The notes under the pieces: generated by a model
Told to the model about the DNA's origin: nothing
What the model saw: the letters and a program-made list of their open reading frames with translations, nothing else
Databases searched by the model: none
From: an uncultured Fluviicola sp.
GTDB lineage: Bacteria; Bacteroidota; Bacteroidia; Flavobacteriales; Crocinitomicaceae
Direction: 5' to 3'
NCBI RefSeq assembly: GCF_946478805.1
Contig: NZ_CAMLDC010000003.1
Span: 1-64,000 of the forward strand
DNA: 64,000 nucleotides
Part shown: piece after piece, positions 14,386 through 23,861 of the stretch
Position numbering within the stretch: the first letter of the stretch is position 1
How the letters are laid out: every line of letters begins with the position of its first letter
Translations under genes and position numbers: made by a program

Positions 14386-16437
14386 ATGCATATGTGGAAG
14401 AACTACTTATTTATTGCAGGAATTTCTCTTGCTTTCAACAACTCATTTTACGCTCAGGAAGAAGATCCGTCCTGTCTGTTACCTTCAAAAAAGGTTCAAA
14501 AACTCATAGATGCCGGAAAAAATGCTCCCGATGGAAAGACGGCAGCAGAGAACTTTGCCAAAGCGATTGAAGCAGAACCGGACAATGCAGGAGCTTACTA
14601 TGAATTCGGAATGTATGCCTACAACGCAGGTCTGAAATACTACGAAACCGTTGCCAATCCCGCTACAGGCGACAGAAGCTTCCTAAGAGCGGAAGAATTA
14701 TTTGAAAAAGCAGCTGAATTGTGTCCTGATTATCATTCCAATATCTATTATTACCTGGGAGTTATCAATTATACCCAGGAACAGAAGGAAATTGCAATCA
14801 ATTGGTTTGAAAAATTCATTGCGTTCAAGAACACTGATAATTCACGCTATGGAGAAGAATATACCAAGCAACTCGCCGATGTGAAAAAGCTGTTGGCATC
14901 ACAAAAGGAAGAAACCGAGATGCTCAGCAAACAAGTTCCTTTCAATCCGAAGAAAGTACCGAATGTAAGTACCGGAAATGACGAGTATTTCCCGATGATC
15001 TCTCCCGATAACTTATTGATGTTCTTCACCCGTAAACAGGATATGAAAAACCTGGGAGATATCGTATCTAACGTTCAGGAGGTTTACACCTACTCTATCC
15101 GAACCGATGATGGAATGGCGTTTGACGGTGGGAAAGCATTCCCCAAACCATTCAACAACGGGACGTTCCAAAGTTATGGGGCTGCAACGATGTCGGTAGA
15201 TAACAAGGAAATGATCATTTGTGCCTGCAAGAAAACAGAGGTGAACGGACAACCTTATATGAATTGTGACCTGTATTCCACAACTTATCAGAAAACAGGA
15301 CCGAATCCTTCAGACTATCAATGGTCTGAATTGGTGAACCTGGGACCGAAAATCAATTCTGCCGATGGTTGGGAAGGTCAACCTTCCATGTCTGCAGACG
15401 GAAACACTTTGTTTTATACTGCAAACCGGGCAACTACAAAAGATAATGATGTCTTTATCGTAAGAAGGAATGCGGATGGAACCTGGGGAGCCCCGAAACC
15501 GTTTGATGAAATCAACACAGCAGGAAAAGATAAAAGTCCGTTCCTTCACCAGGACAGTGAAACGCTTTATTTTGTTTCGACAGTTTCAGATGAGCGCAAG
15601 GGAGCCGGAGGTTTGGATATTTTCTATATGCGTGAAGAAAATGGCGTATGGAGTAAACCGAAGAATATCGGATATCCGATCAACTCCAAGGAAGATGAAT
15701 TGGGTATTTTCGTTTCTACCGATGGAAAACTGGCTTATTTCTCTTCCAAGCAACAAGGAAATTGGGATATCTATGGTTTCGAATTGTATGAAGAAGCGCG
15801 ACCGAAAGCAGTGACGATCATCAAAGGTGATCTGAAAGACCCAACCGGGAAACCAATTGAGAATGCAACCATTGAAGTTGCTTATGAAAATTCCGATAAG
15901 GTGGAACAAGTTCGTGTAAATGGAAATGACGGGAAATTTGCTGTAGTTGTAAAAACAGACAAACCCCAGGACATCATGGTTTCAGTGAAGAAAGAAGGTG
16001 CCGCATTCGATTCCAAACTGATCACCAAAGAAGAAATTGCGAAGAAAGAAAATCGGGTGAACAACAAACTGGAGGTGAAAGAATTGAAAGTCGGCGAAGC
16101 TTATACGATCAACGACATTCTGTACGATTACAACTCGGATGTACTTTCAACCAAATCACGCTTTATCCTTCGTGAATTCGCCCGATTCCTGAAATCAAAT
16201 CCGACGATTAAAATCATGATCCAGGGACATACGGATAGCGATGGCGATGACACGAAAAACCTGGACCTTTCCGATCGACGTGCAAAAGGTGTGAAAACCT
16301 ATCTTGTTTCACTTGGAATTGAAGATGACCGATTGGAAGCAAAAGGATTCGGTGAAGCGAAACCGAAAGTGGCGAATGATACTCCTGAAAACAAAGCGAA
16401 GAATCGTAGAACAGAGTTTTTGATACAGGGGATGTAA
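14386..16437 (+). CDS. OmpA-family protein with TPR, PD40 propeller and CarboxypepD-like domain
   Basis: A 683-residue envelope protein. The start at 14386 (or 14392) is preferred over the TTG at 14371, since MWKNYLFIAGISLAFNNSFYAQ is a normal signal peptide. Order: TPR-like helices (about 30-165), WD40-like PD40 beta-propeller blades (about 190-470; PSMSADGNTLFYTANR, GGLDIFYMRE), a regulatory-like Ig fold (about 490-560; LKDPTGKPIENATIEV) and a C-terminal OmpA domain with the peptidoglycan-binding GHTDSDG...NLDLSDRRAKGV motif. This architecture matches PorE-type proteins that tie T9SS components to peptidoglycan. A second copy lies at 17067-19151 in the T9SS operon. Confidence 0.85.
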   Translation: MHMWKNYLFIAGISLAFNNSFYAQEEDPSCLLPSKKVQKLIDAGKNAPDGKTAAENFAKAIEAEPDNAGAYYEFGMYAYNAGLKYYETVANPATGDRSFLRAEELFEKAAELCPDYHSNIYYYLGVINYTQEQKEIAINWFEKFIAFKNTDNSRYGEEYTKQLADVKKLLASQKEETEMLSKQVPFNPKKVPNVSTGNDEYFPMISPDNLLMFFTRKQDMKNLGDIVSNVQEVYTYSIRTDDGMAFDGGKAFPKPFNNGTFQSYGAATMSVDNKEMIICACKKTEVNGQPYMNCDLYSTTYQKTGPNPSDYQWSELVNLGPKINSADGWEGQPSMSADGNTLFYTANRATTKDNDVFIVRRNADGTWGAPKPFDEINTAGKDKSPFLHQDSETLYFVSTVSDERKGAGGLDIFYMREENGVWSKPKNIGYPINSKEDELGIFVSTDGKLAYFSSKQQGNWDIYGFELYEEARPKAVTIIKGDLKDPTGKPIENATIEVAYENSDKVEQVRVNGNDGKFAVVVKTDKPQDIMVSVKKEGAAFDSKLITKEEIAKKENRVNNKLEVKELKVGEAYTINDILYDYNSDVLSTKSRFILREFARFLKSNPTIKIMIQGHTDSDGDDTKNLDLSDRRAKGVKTYLVSLGIEDDRLEAKGFGEAKPKVANDTPENKAKNRRTEFLIQGM

Positions 16438-16486
16438 CTTAATTGAAAGTTTAAAATGGAGAATTGAAAAGATATTGCAATTACTG

Positions 16487-16509
16487 AGTCGGGGAAACCC
16501 GACTTTTTT
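16487..16509 (+). terminator. Rho-independent terminator after the OmpA gene
   Basis: Perfect 7-bp stem AGTCGGG/CCCGACT with a GAAA loop followed by six T residues, 50 bases after the OmpA-family stop. Confidence 0.9.
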
Positions 16510-16538
16510 ATTGAACTTTATAGAATTGAAAATGAACA

Positions 16539-16913
16539 ATGGAAAATTTAAAAGCAGAAATTACAAATAGCGGTCAAAATAGCAGTTTCAAAAGCTTTTC
16601 AATTATCCCATTATCAATTCTCCATTTCTTTTCCATACTACTGCTATTCGCTTGCAATCAAAAAACGACAAATGGAAAAACCCTGGTGGTGGATGTTCGC
16701 AGTAAAATAGAATGGAAACAAGGTCATGGTCGGGGAATCAATATTCCTTTAACCGAATTGGAAAAACACAAACAAGAATTATTAAACTACGATACGGTCA
16801 TTTTTGTCTGTGAAAAAGGAGGCCGCTCTCAAAATGCCATTTCTTATATGAATGCGCAAAAAGAACATACGACCATCTTCAAGAATGGCGTTTCGTGGAC
16901 TTATTATAATTGA
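16539..16913 (+). CDS. Rhodanese-like lipoprotein
   Basis: A 124-residue protein. The rhodanese fold is shown by LVVDVRSKIEWKQGH (about 47-61), GINIPLTELEKH and the active-site loop VCEKGGRSQNA (about 88-98), where Cys is followed by the normal loop ending in Arg. Upstream of it a lipobox-like FFSILLLFACN suggests a lipid-anchored protein. The first about 30 codons coincide with an intergenic repeat element (AATTGAAAATG ... CTTTTCAATTATCC), and the only ATG lies inside that repeat. The 5' end may therefore have been replaced by the repeat. Rhodaneses transfer sulfane sulfur; here the partner is unknown. Confidence 0.75.
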   Translation: MENLKAEITNSGQNSSFKSFSIIPLSILHFFSILLLFACNQKTTNGKTLVVDVRSKIEWKQGHGRGINIPLTELEKHKQELLNYDTVIFVCEKGGRSQNAISYMNAQKEHTTIFKNGVSWTYYN

Positions 16914-17066
16914 AAATGGACAATTGAGAATTGAAAAAGAGTTTAATAGCTACTTCAATTTACAGTCTCCGCTTAATTAGGTAGAAATCAAAGTTCAAAA
17001 AATGAAAGAAGAATTGAAAATGTAAAGACAAATCCTACTTTTCAATTCTCCATTTTAAATTTTCAA
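16909..17066. repeat. Two nested/adjacent inverted repeats of the AATTGAAAA family
   Basis: Left elements AATTGAAAATGG and GAGAATTGAAAA (16909-16937), then GAATTGAAAATGTAAAG (17011-17027) paired with CTTTTCAATTCTCCATTTT and AAATTTTCAATT (17038-17069). They occupy the gap between the convergent rhodanese and OmpA genes and could serve as a two-way terminator. Confidence 0.7.
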
Positions 17067-19151
17067 TTACTGATTAATTACCCTGAACGAAGTTCTTCTG
17101 TTCTTTTGATGCAAGACTTCCCGTTCCGCTTTCACCTTGAAGGTATTGATATAGGATTCGACCAACATCACCGGGTTTCCTTCCGCATCCAAAACAGGTT
17201 TTTTATCCGGTCCGTATAATTGGTTCGGTTGTGTTTCACCATATCCTTTCGGGATAAGACGTTCCGGAGCAATTCCTTTTGAAACCAGGTAATCTACACA
17301 CGATTTTGCCCTACGTTGGGACAGATCCAGGTTGTAGGCATCCTTCCCGCGCGAATCCGTGTGCGAATTGATCTCAACCGAGATGTTGTTGTTCAATTCA
17401 AGGAAATCAAATAATTTATCCAAAATAGCTTGGGAAGCCGGTCTCAATTTATCCGAGTTGAAATCGTATTCAATACCATCGATCTCAATCTCTTCCTGTG
17501 GAATCGGTTTCAGGTAAAAATCCCTCGTAATACTGGTTGTCTGCGTAATAGAGTTGGTATTCACACTTGTTGCGTCCGCAAAATAATTGATTTTCTGACC
17601 CTTGATGAATAGCTCAACACCATAGGAAAGTTCCTTTTCATAATATCCATTCGAATCCGTAACAATTGTATAGGGAGGAAAAACTCCACGAACATCCTTG
17701 AAAGCCAATTTCACATTCGGCAAGATCTCTTCCGTTTCCTTGTTATAGGAATATCCGCTCAAATAGATGTGAATGGGTTCATTGACTACTTCGTAAATGT
17801 CGTAACAACTTCCTCCGGTACAAGGTTCCCTGTCACTGGAGAAAAATCCTTTCGATAAACGGGAATCCCACATCATGTATGCATCATCCCTACTTGAATT
17901 GATCGGCATCCCAAGATTTGAAGGCACACTGAAAAACTCGGTTTCCCGGTCATAATGTGATTTAAAAATATCCAAGCCACCTATACTTCCATGTCCGTTC
18001 GAAGAAAAAAACAAGGTGGAGGAAACCTCATGGAAAAACGGGGTCACTTCATCTTGGTCCGAATTGATCAAAGCACCTAAGTTTTCAGGATGACCATGCG
18101 TATTTCCTGCTGAATCAATTGCAATCTTCCAGATATCCATTCCACCAAGACCTCCCGGGCGATTGGAGGAAAAATACAAGGTTTTGCCGTCCATGGAAAC
18201 ATAGGGCTGAATACTCTTGTAACCGGGATAATTGACAGATGAATCCAATCGATAGGCTTCGAAAAACTTCATATTCATCATTCGGGCCAGGTAAATATGC
18301 TGCTCGGTTTTCTTTTCTTCACTCCAACGCGTATAGAAAATCACATTGTTGTTATTGAAGGATCCGGCTCCATCGTTTTGAGCACTATTTAAGGGTCTTC
18401 CAAAATTCGTCGGTGCGGACCATGTGCTGTCATCATTCAGGGAAACCCAGTACAAGTCACACAGGTATTCCGATTGTTGCTTTTCATTCAGGATTACACC
18501 ACCAGCTCTCGCCGAGGTGAACATCAGCTTTTGATCCTTATCAAAATACATGGTTGCAAAACTTGCCGTCCCTCTGTTGAACACGGAAGTATCCGCCATT
18601 TTAACACTTATTTGACGTGTCTTCTCAATTTCCTCTTTCGCCAGGTAACAACCCGTCATCGCCACCTGGGCAGCATGTAATAACTCATCGTCTGCTTGTG
18701 GCGAACGGATATAATCCTCAAATTGCGAAATCGCTTCATCATACTTATTGTTATTCATCAAGCTCTGAGCCAGATAATAACTATCATGCGGATAGGCTTT
18801 TTCAACAACTGTATTCTTCAAATGTTTCTCTGCATTCGGATAATCATGCAAACGATAATAACACCAAGCCACATGATGATGCAGGTATTGCTCCATGGTC
18901 ACTTGCAATGAGCTGTCAACAGCAACTTTTGATTTGGAGAGTTTTTGATTCGTTACCTGGACTTCGTAAGGATAAGTCATGGTTGACATTGCCACAGAAT
19001 CAGAAAGAGCCAGTTTATATTGTTCAATGGCGTTTGCGTAATCCAATTTATTGAAATACTCATTCCCCAAATAGATATACATTTTTTTTGATTGTGCCAG
19101 TGCCATACCGGACATCACCAAAAACAACAGACATATGATCTTAGATTTCAT
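17067..19151 (-). CDS. OmpA-family protein with TPR and PD40 propeller, T9SS-linked
   Basis: A 694-residue protein with signal peptide (to about residue 19, ALAQ), TPR-like N-terminus (YIYLGNEYFNKLDYANAIEQY), PD40 propeller blades (about 200-440; GKTLYFSSNRPGGLGGMDIW, SSTLFFSSNGHGSIGGLDIF), an Ig-like segment and a C-terminal OmpA peptidoglycan-binding domain (EINSHTDSRGKDAYNLDLSQRRAKSC). It is last in the minus-strand operon that starts at 28251 and follows a PorP/SprF gene by 14 bp. The composition matches PorE-like proteins of the type IX system; it probably links the secretion or surface adhesin apparatus to the cell wall. It differs from the 14386 copy by an insertion before the C-terminus. 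Confidence 0.85.
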   Translation of the reverse strand: MKSKIICLLFLVMSGMALAQSKKMYIYLGNEYFNKLDYANAIEQYKLALSDSVAMSTMTYPYEVQVTNQKLSKSKVAVDSSLQVTMEQYLHHHVAWCYYRLHDYPNAEKHLKNTVVEKAYPHDSYYLAQSLMNNNKYDEAISQFEDYIRSPQADDELLHAAQVAMTGCYLAKEEIEKTRQISVKMADTSVFNRGTASFATMYFDKDQKLMFTSARAGGVILNEKQQSEYLCDLYWVSLNDDSTWSAPTNFGRPLNSAQNDGAGSFNNNNVIFYTRWSEEKKTEQHIYLARMMNMKFFEAYRLDSSVNYPGYKSIQPYVSMDGKTLYFSSNRPGGLGGMDIWKIAIDSAGNTHGHPENLGALINSDQDEVTPFFHEVSSTLFFSSNGHGSIGGLDIFKSHYDRETEFFSVPSNLGMPINSSRDDAYMMWDSRLSKGFFSSDREPCTGGSCYDIYEVVNEPIHIYLSGYSYNKETEEILPNVKLAFKDVRGVFPPYTIVTDSNGYYEKELSYGVELFIKGQKINYFADATSVNTNSITQTTSITRDFYLKPIPQEEIEIDGIEYDFNSDKLRPASQAILDKLFDFLELNNNISVEINSHTDSRGKDAYNLDLSQRRAKSCVDYLVSKGIAPERLIPKGYGETQPNQLYGPDKKPVLDAEGNPVMLVESYINTFKVKAEREVLHQKNRRTSFRVINQ

Positions 19152-19165
19152 AATTGAGCATGCTA

Positions 19166-20152
19166 TTAAAGTCGTGGACAGACTTTGTAATCGATTGGTT
19201 TTTTCTTTTTGTGCACGTACGTAAAGGACAATTCGAATCCTCCTCTACTTTTGGATGACGTGGTAAGGGATGATATATTGAAGTCATAAGCCAACTTCAG
19301 AGTATATCCATCTTTCTTAGCTCCGATTGTTGCAATCATTGCATCCTTCGCTCTGAAAATCACACCCCCCAGGATGTATGCTCCACTACCTTTCAGGAAA
19401 TATCCCGCCTCCAAGGCATAGGTCTGTTCATGAAACTTCTTTTGGTTCATTATCAACACCTTTGGAATCACATAAAACAATTCTGTAATATTAACGCGGG
19501 TTCCCAAATGCGTGTACATACGCAAAGGCAGCTTACTTTCCCTCCCGAAGAATGACTCATTCGGCTGGGTCAGATTGAACAAAGAAACACCAATGAACGG
19601 ATTCAGACGCGCCTGCGATTTTGAATAGTAATACAAAGCACTCGCATTCAACATGGGAATAAACTTGGATTGTGCCCCGAAGTTTTCATTCGAAACCAAG
19701 GTTTGGTCAAATTCTCCCCCATTGTTCAATGTATATTGATTATTGAAAGACAATAGCTGGTATTCCAATGATTTCTGAGTGACTCCACCCTGAAGCCCGA
19801 AATTCACTATGTGCGTTTTATTTTTATTCAAAGGAACATAATAAGCTGCAGAAAGTAACCCTTGTAAGACATTGAAATTTCCCGCTCCTGCTCTGAAATT
19901 ATTGATCTGAATACCAAATCCCCATTTTTTGACAGGCATATCAAAGCTGATCAAGGCAGATGTATAGGGTTTATAATTCACGGATTTCCATTGAGTCCGG
20001 TATTGGCCATGCACCCTGAAATCTCCCTCCACCACACCTGTCAATGCAGGATTCAGAAACAAAGGAGCAGCATCATACATAGACAAATGCGCATCTTGTC
20101 CGTAAGACAATCCATTCATGAAAATGGCTAAAAAAATAATTCTGAATTTCAT
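19166..20152 (-). CDS. PorP/SprF family type IX secretion membrane protein (copy 2)
   Basis: A 328-residue outer membrane beta-barrel protein. It opens with a signal peptide (IFLAIFMNGLSYGQ) and the family start pattern DAHLSMYDAAPLFLNPALTG, followed by alternating beta strands (WGFGIQINNFRAG, YALEAGYFLKGSGAYILGGVIFR) and a Lys-rich C-terminus. SprF is required in Flavobacterium for surface delivery of its partner adhesin SprB. Here the partner is the 1233-residue protein whose stop lies 3 bp upstream. The pair is duplicated just ahead of it in the operon. Confidence 0.9.
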   Translation of the reverse strand: MKFRIIFLAIFMNGLSYGQDAHLSMYDAAPLFLNPALTGVVEGDFRVHGQYRTQWKSVNYKPYTSALISFDMPVKKWGFGIQINNFRAGAGNFNVLQGLLSAAYYVPLNKNKTHIVNFGLQGGVTQKSLEYQLLSFNNQYTLNNGGEFDQTLVSNENFGAQSKFIPMLNASALYYYSKSQARLNPFIGVSLFNLTQPNESFFGRESKLPLRMYTHLGTRVNITELFYVIPKVLIMNQKKFHEQTYALEAGYFLKGSGAYILGGVIFRAKDAMIATIGAKKDGYTLKLAYDFNISSLTTSSKSRGGFELSFTYVHKKKKPIDYKVCPRL

Positions 20153-20155
20153 GAC

Positions 20156-23100
20156 TTATCGAATTAAAGTTACGTCGCCGGATTGCTTGACAATAAAATC
20201 ACTTCCCATATCTACAACAAAAGTCCAGGTATAGACTCCCAAAGGAACAGGTTCGCCTTTATAAGTCCCATCCCACCCCACATTGGAGTCATTTGATTCG
20301 AAAATCACTTGTCCCCAGTTATTATAAACTTTAAAATCAACATTTCTGAACGGTCCGCCACGAATAATAAACACATCGTTTTCCCCATCTCCATTCGGAG
20401 TGAATCCACTAGGCAGGACAGGTAGTAAGGCAATCGAGATTTCTTTTGAAACAGTATCGCTACAACCGATATTATCCGTAATTGTCAAGGTAACGATATA
20501 AACACCGCCTCCATCGTAACTATGAGTTGTAATTTGGGTATTATCTCCTTCCCCATCTCCAAAATTCCATTGCCAGGAAATAATATTTCCCGCCGTTACA
20601 TCTGTGAAAGTAATATCCTGCTCTACTAAAGCCGGATTCGGATTAGCTGTAAATGCCGCGGTTGGAATGGCGTGAACATCAATTTGCTGGATCACCGTAT
20701 TTGTACATCCAAAATCGGAGGTCGCTGTTAAACTAACATTGTAAATCCCACTGCTAGGAAATACAAATGATGTATTTGGCTGCGTGCTTGAACCGATTCC
20801 ATTGAAATCATAAGCATAATTATCAATTGTACCTGAAGGAATAAATGATGTATTTGTGAAATTGGTAGGATACGATTCACACGCTATCGAAGCATTGAAA
20901 GAAGGAACCGGTAATGGATAAACGGTAACCGGTTTTATGACTGTATCTACACATCCATTAGTAGAAGTAACTATCATTTGCACGTTGAAATTCCCAAAAC
21001 CTGTATAAGCATGCTGTGGATTTTGTGCAATGGAGTTCGTATTATCTCCAAAAGACCAGGACCAGGAAGACAGTGCTCCTACATTTGAAACGGATGCATC
21101 TGCAAAATTCATATTGCTAGCCTGACAAACATTTGTAAATGTGAAATCTGCTGTCGGGATCTTATTGAATGTAATCACGATCGTATCCTTATCCGGTGGG
21201 CAACCGAAATTCGATGTGGAAGTAAGTATTAAACTAACCGGACCTCCGGAAACATCTCCTATAGATGGATTATATAATCCGTTCAGATAAGACGGACCGG
21301 GAATGAAAGACCCGGTTCCCAATGTGGACCAGGTTCCCGTTGTATCCGCTCCGACAATATTTCCGTTCAATTGAACCATCTGATTTTGGCAATACGCCTG
21401 ATCCATACCCGCATTCACTTGAGGTGGAGAGACAAAAGTTACCCGTATCGAATCATGTGCAATCGGACAAATTCCTGTAGTGGAAAGAATCACATCAATA
21501 AACCCGTTGGTGATATCTACCGGAGAAATGGTATAAAACGTATTTAAGTTGGATGGATTTGAAATAGTCCCGAATCCGGAAGTAGTCCATTGGGTAGAAA
21601 AACCTGAAGTTACCGTTCCTGTAAGGTTCAGTGTCGGGTTATTCGAACAGATGGAATCCATGGAGGTAATTGTTACTGTAGGAAAGTCAATTATCTGAAT
21701 TTGCAAACTGTCCATTACTGCCAGACAGTTTCCATTATTCGTTGATTGCAGATATAATGTAACCAAACCATTGGAGATATCTGTAGTTGACAGTACATAA
21801 CTTCCATTCAAGGTTGTCTGTGACGGGGAGAAACCGCCGGTTCCATTCGCTGACCATATTCCAGTCGTTGTAATCCCGCTGATAACCGGATTCAAGGCAA
21901 CATCAGTTGTATTTGAACAAACCAATTGATCACCACCGGCATCAATGAAAGGAGCTTCCGTGAAGAAAATGACAACTGTATCCTGTTTATTCGGACAAGA
22001 GAAAAAGCTTCCTGTGGTGGTATAGAACAAAACCACGCTATCTGCTGTCAAATCTGCCGGAGAAGGAGTGTACGTTGTTGAAGGAGAACCAATATTTCCA
22101 AATGCACCTCCATTCCCACCACTCCAGGTGGCAGCTGCCGAATAGGAAAACGCTCCCGTAATCGGAACTGCTCCTACATTATTCTTACAATAAGAATCAT
22201 CTGCTCCGGCATTCGCTTCAGGAGATTGGATAAAATTCACGACCATCGTATCTCTGACCGGATCACAATTTCCAGTGGAAGCAAGGACAAATGTCAGCGT
22301 TCCTTGCGTATAATCCGAAGCAGAAGGAACATAAGACGTGGATAAATCCGTTGAATTAACAAATGAACCAGCACCGTTGATCACACTCCACTGACCTGTC
22401 GTTGAGCCACCTTCAACGGAACCATTCAATAACACAGCGGGGTCTCCGTTACAAAGTGTGGTATCATTTCCTGCTTTCGTATATACTTTTCTATTAAAGG
22501 CAGACATATAATGGTAATAACATCCGGAACTCGAACCACCATTAATTACTCCCATTCCAAAATATTCACTCGAGTTGGTAATAAGGTTGGAAGAACCAGC
22601 CGGAATATCCGTCGTATTAAAAGTTATCTGAGCACCACTCCAAAAACCAGCAGTTCCCGGTACAGGACTGAATGCGGAACCCGGAACAAGTGTGGAACTT
22701 CCGTTTAATACAAAGCTATTGATAGCCGATGTGGGACATAAAAGATTCAGGATAAATGTTTGAGCATTAGTTCTTGTAAAACTGACCTGGCTTGATCCCG
22801 CACAGTTAATCGGAGGAAGCAATGCCTCTCCAACCTCGCATCCAAAACCACTAGCCTGCAATACGTATACGTTTTTGTCCGCGTCCACATAAGCCAAAGC
22901 TTCCGTGGCTGTGAGGACATATTTCCAGGTATCTCCCTGGTTCAATAATTGTGTAAAGGTTCCCAGGTTGGTAGTAACCGATACGAATGTGAAGTTTTGA
23001 GTTGCAACGATAAAGATTCCCTCATCGGAAGTCGCAAACATATTTCCTCTATTTACAATATAATTTGTACCTACCACATCCACAGGAACAATCTGGTCTC

Positions 23101-23857
23101 CCATCAAATCACGGCAACCACCACCGGAGTTCGTTACCGAGTCATCGGAAACAGTGACAGCAATCGGTTTATCGGAAACAACAATGGTACCTCCTAAGTT
23201 ATTCCCGGGTGTATTAGTTGCCTGTGAGGTGTTTTCTACCGTATAAGTCTGTCCTTTATTGAGCATTACAGAGTAAGTAACTCCAATTGGATGCCCTACT
23301 ACGGTTGCTTTCGGCGTAATCCAGACAGTGGTATTATCTTCCGTCGCGACGATACAGATTATTGATTTCGGTTGAATCGGAGCATAATTTCCATTTGCCC
23401 ACGAATTTTGAAAAGGACAAACAAACTCGGTTCCAAGTGCATTCTGCCCCTTTAGTGAATACGTTTCGGGGTTATTGACAATGGTAACAACCTCATAAAC
23501 AACCGTTATAAGTGTGTCAGCCTCGATTTTGATCCCATAATTCAATACGTTGTCTGCAGGTTTGGATTCCAAAGTATTAACAATCGCATCCAGAAAAAGT
23601 GAACTTAGTGAATTTGCCGGAACCACAAAAGTGGAATCATATGTTCCAGCCGGTTGGTATACCCGAACAGTTGTCGGTGCATTGAATGTGGAGATTCGCA
23701 ATGCCAAAGGAGTATTCCCGGCGTGACTAGGTGTCACCCACGGTGCAGCGAACCAAAAGACCGAGTCAATTTGACCTTTACTCTCAAATGATCCGACCGT
23801 AAACATCAAAGCTAGTAGCAGTATTATCCGACGTAATTTCATAAGCTCTAAATTCAT
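20156..23857 (-). CDS. Giant secreted adhesin-like protein with PKD repeats and type B sorting domain (copy 2)
   Basis: A 1233-residue protein with a signal peptide (KLRRIILLLALMFTVGSF, if the start is at 23842). Residues about 30-400 resemble the IgGFc-binding N-terminal domain (FWFAAPWVTPSH; IVATEDNTTVWITP; VVSDKPIAVTVSDDS; DLMGDQIVP). Then come about five repeats of 90-100 residues with NAG.D...C.N and GTWSTLGTGSF / LNGLYNPSIGDVSGG cores, then three PKD domains (SWSWSFGDNTN, ISWQWNFGDGEGDN). The C-terminus is a gliding-motility-associated, type B sorting domain (LPSGFTPNGDGENDVFII ... NNWGQVIFES ... GWDGTYKGEPVPLGVYTW). It should be exported by the type IX system with the adjacent PorP/SprF protein. 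Paralog of 24829-28251. Confidence 0.9.
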   Translation of the reverse strand: MNLELMKLRRIILLLALMFTVGSFESKGQIDSVFWFAAPWVTPSHAGNTPLALRISTFNAPTTVRVYQPAGTYDSTFVVPANSLSSLFLDAIVNTLESKPADNVLNYGIKIEADTLITVVYEVVTIVNNPETYSLKGQNALGTEFVCPFQNSWANGNYAPIQPKSIICIVATEDNTTVWITPKATVVGHPIGVTYSVMLNKGQTYTVENTSQATNTPGNNLGGTIVVSDKPIAVTVSDDSVTNSGGGCRDLMGDQIVPVDVVGTNYIVNRGNMFATSDEGIFIVATQNFTFVSVTTNLGTFTQLLNQGDTWKYVLTATEALAYVDADKNVYVLQASGFGCEVGEALLPPINCAGSSQVSFTRTNAQTFILNLLCPTSAINSFVLNGSSTLVPGSAFSPVPGTAGFWSGAQITFNTTDIPAGSSNLITNSSEYFGMGVINGGSSSGCYYHYMSAFNRKVYTKAGNDTTLCNGDPAVLLNGSVEGGSTTGQWSVINGAGSFVNSTDLSTSYVPSASDYTQGTLTFVLASTGNCDPVRDTMVVNFIQSPEANAGADDSYCKNNVGAVPITGAFSYSAAATWSGGNGGAFGNIGSPSTTYTPSPADLTADSVVLFYTTTGSFFSCPNKQDTVVIFFTEAPFIDAGGDQLVCSNTTDVALNPVISGITTTGIWSANGTGGFSPSQTTLNGSYVLSTTDISNGLVTLYLQSTNNGNCLAVMDSLQIQIIDFPTVTITSMDSICSNNPTLNLTGTVTSGFSTQWTTSGFGTISNPSNLNTFYTISPVDITNGFIDVILSTTGICPIAHDSIRVTFVSPPQVNAGMDQAYCQNQMVQLNGNIVGADTTGTWSTLGTGSFIPGPSYLNGLYNPSIGDVSGGPVSLILTSTSNFGCPPDKDTIVITFNKIPTADFTFTNVCQASNMNFADASVSNVGALSSWSWSFGDNTNSIAQNPQHAYTGFGNFNVQMIVTSTNGCVDTVIKPVTVYPLPVPSFNASIACESYPTNFTNTSFIPSGTIDNYAYDFNGIGSSTQPNTSFVFPSSGIYNVSLTATSDFGCTNTVIQQIDVHAIPTAAFTANPNPALVEQDITFTDVTAGNIISWQWNFGDGEGDNTQITTHSYDGGGVYIVTLTITDNIGCSDTVSKEISIALLPVLPSGFTPNGDGENDVFIIRGGPFRNVDFKVYNNWGQVIFESNDSNVGWDGTYKGEPVPLGVYTWTFVVDMGSDFIVKQSGDVTLIR

Positions 23858-23861
23858 CCTA

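Noticed and set aside
16480..16510. sRNA or riboswitch downstream of the OmpA gene
   Set aside because: A simple perfect stem with GAAA loop and T6 explains it as a terminator.
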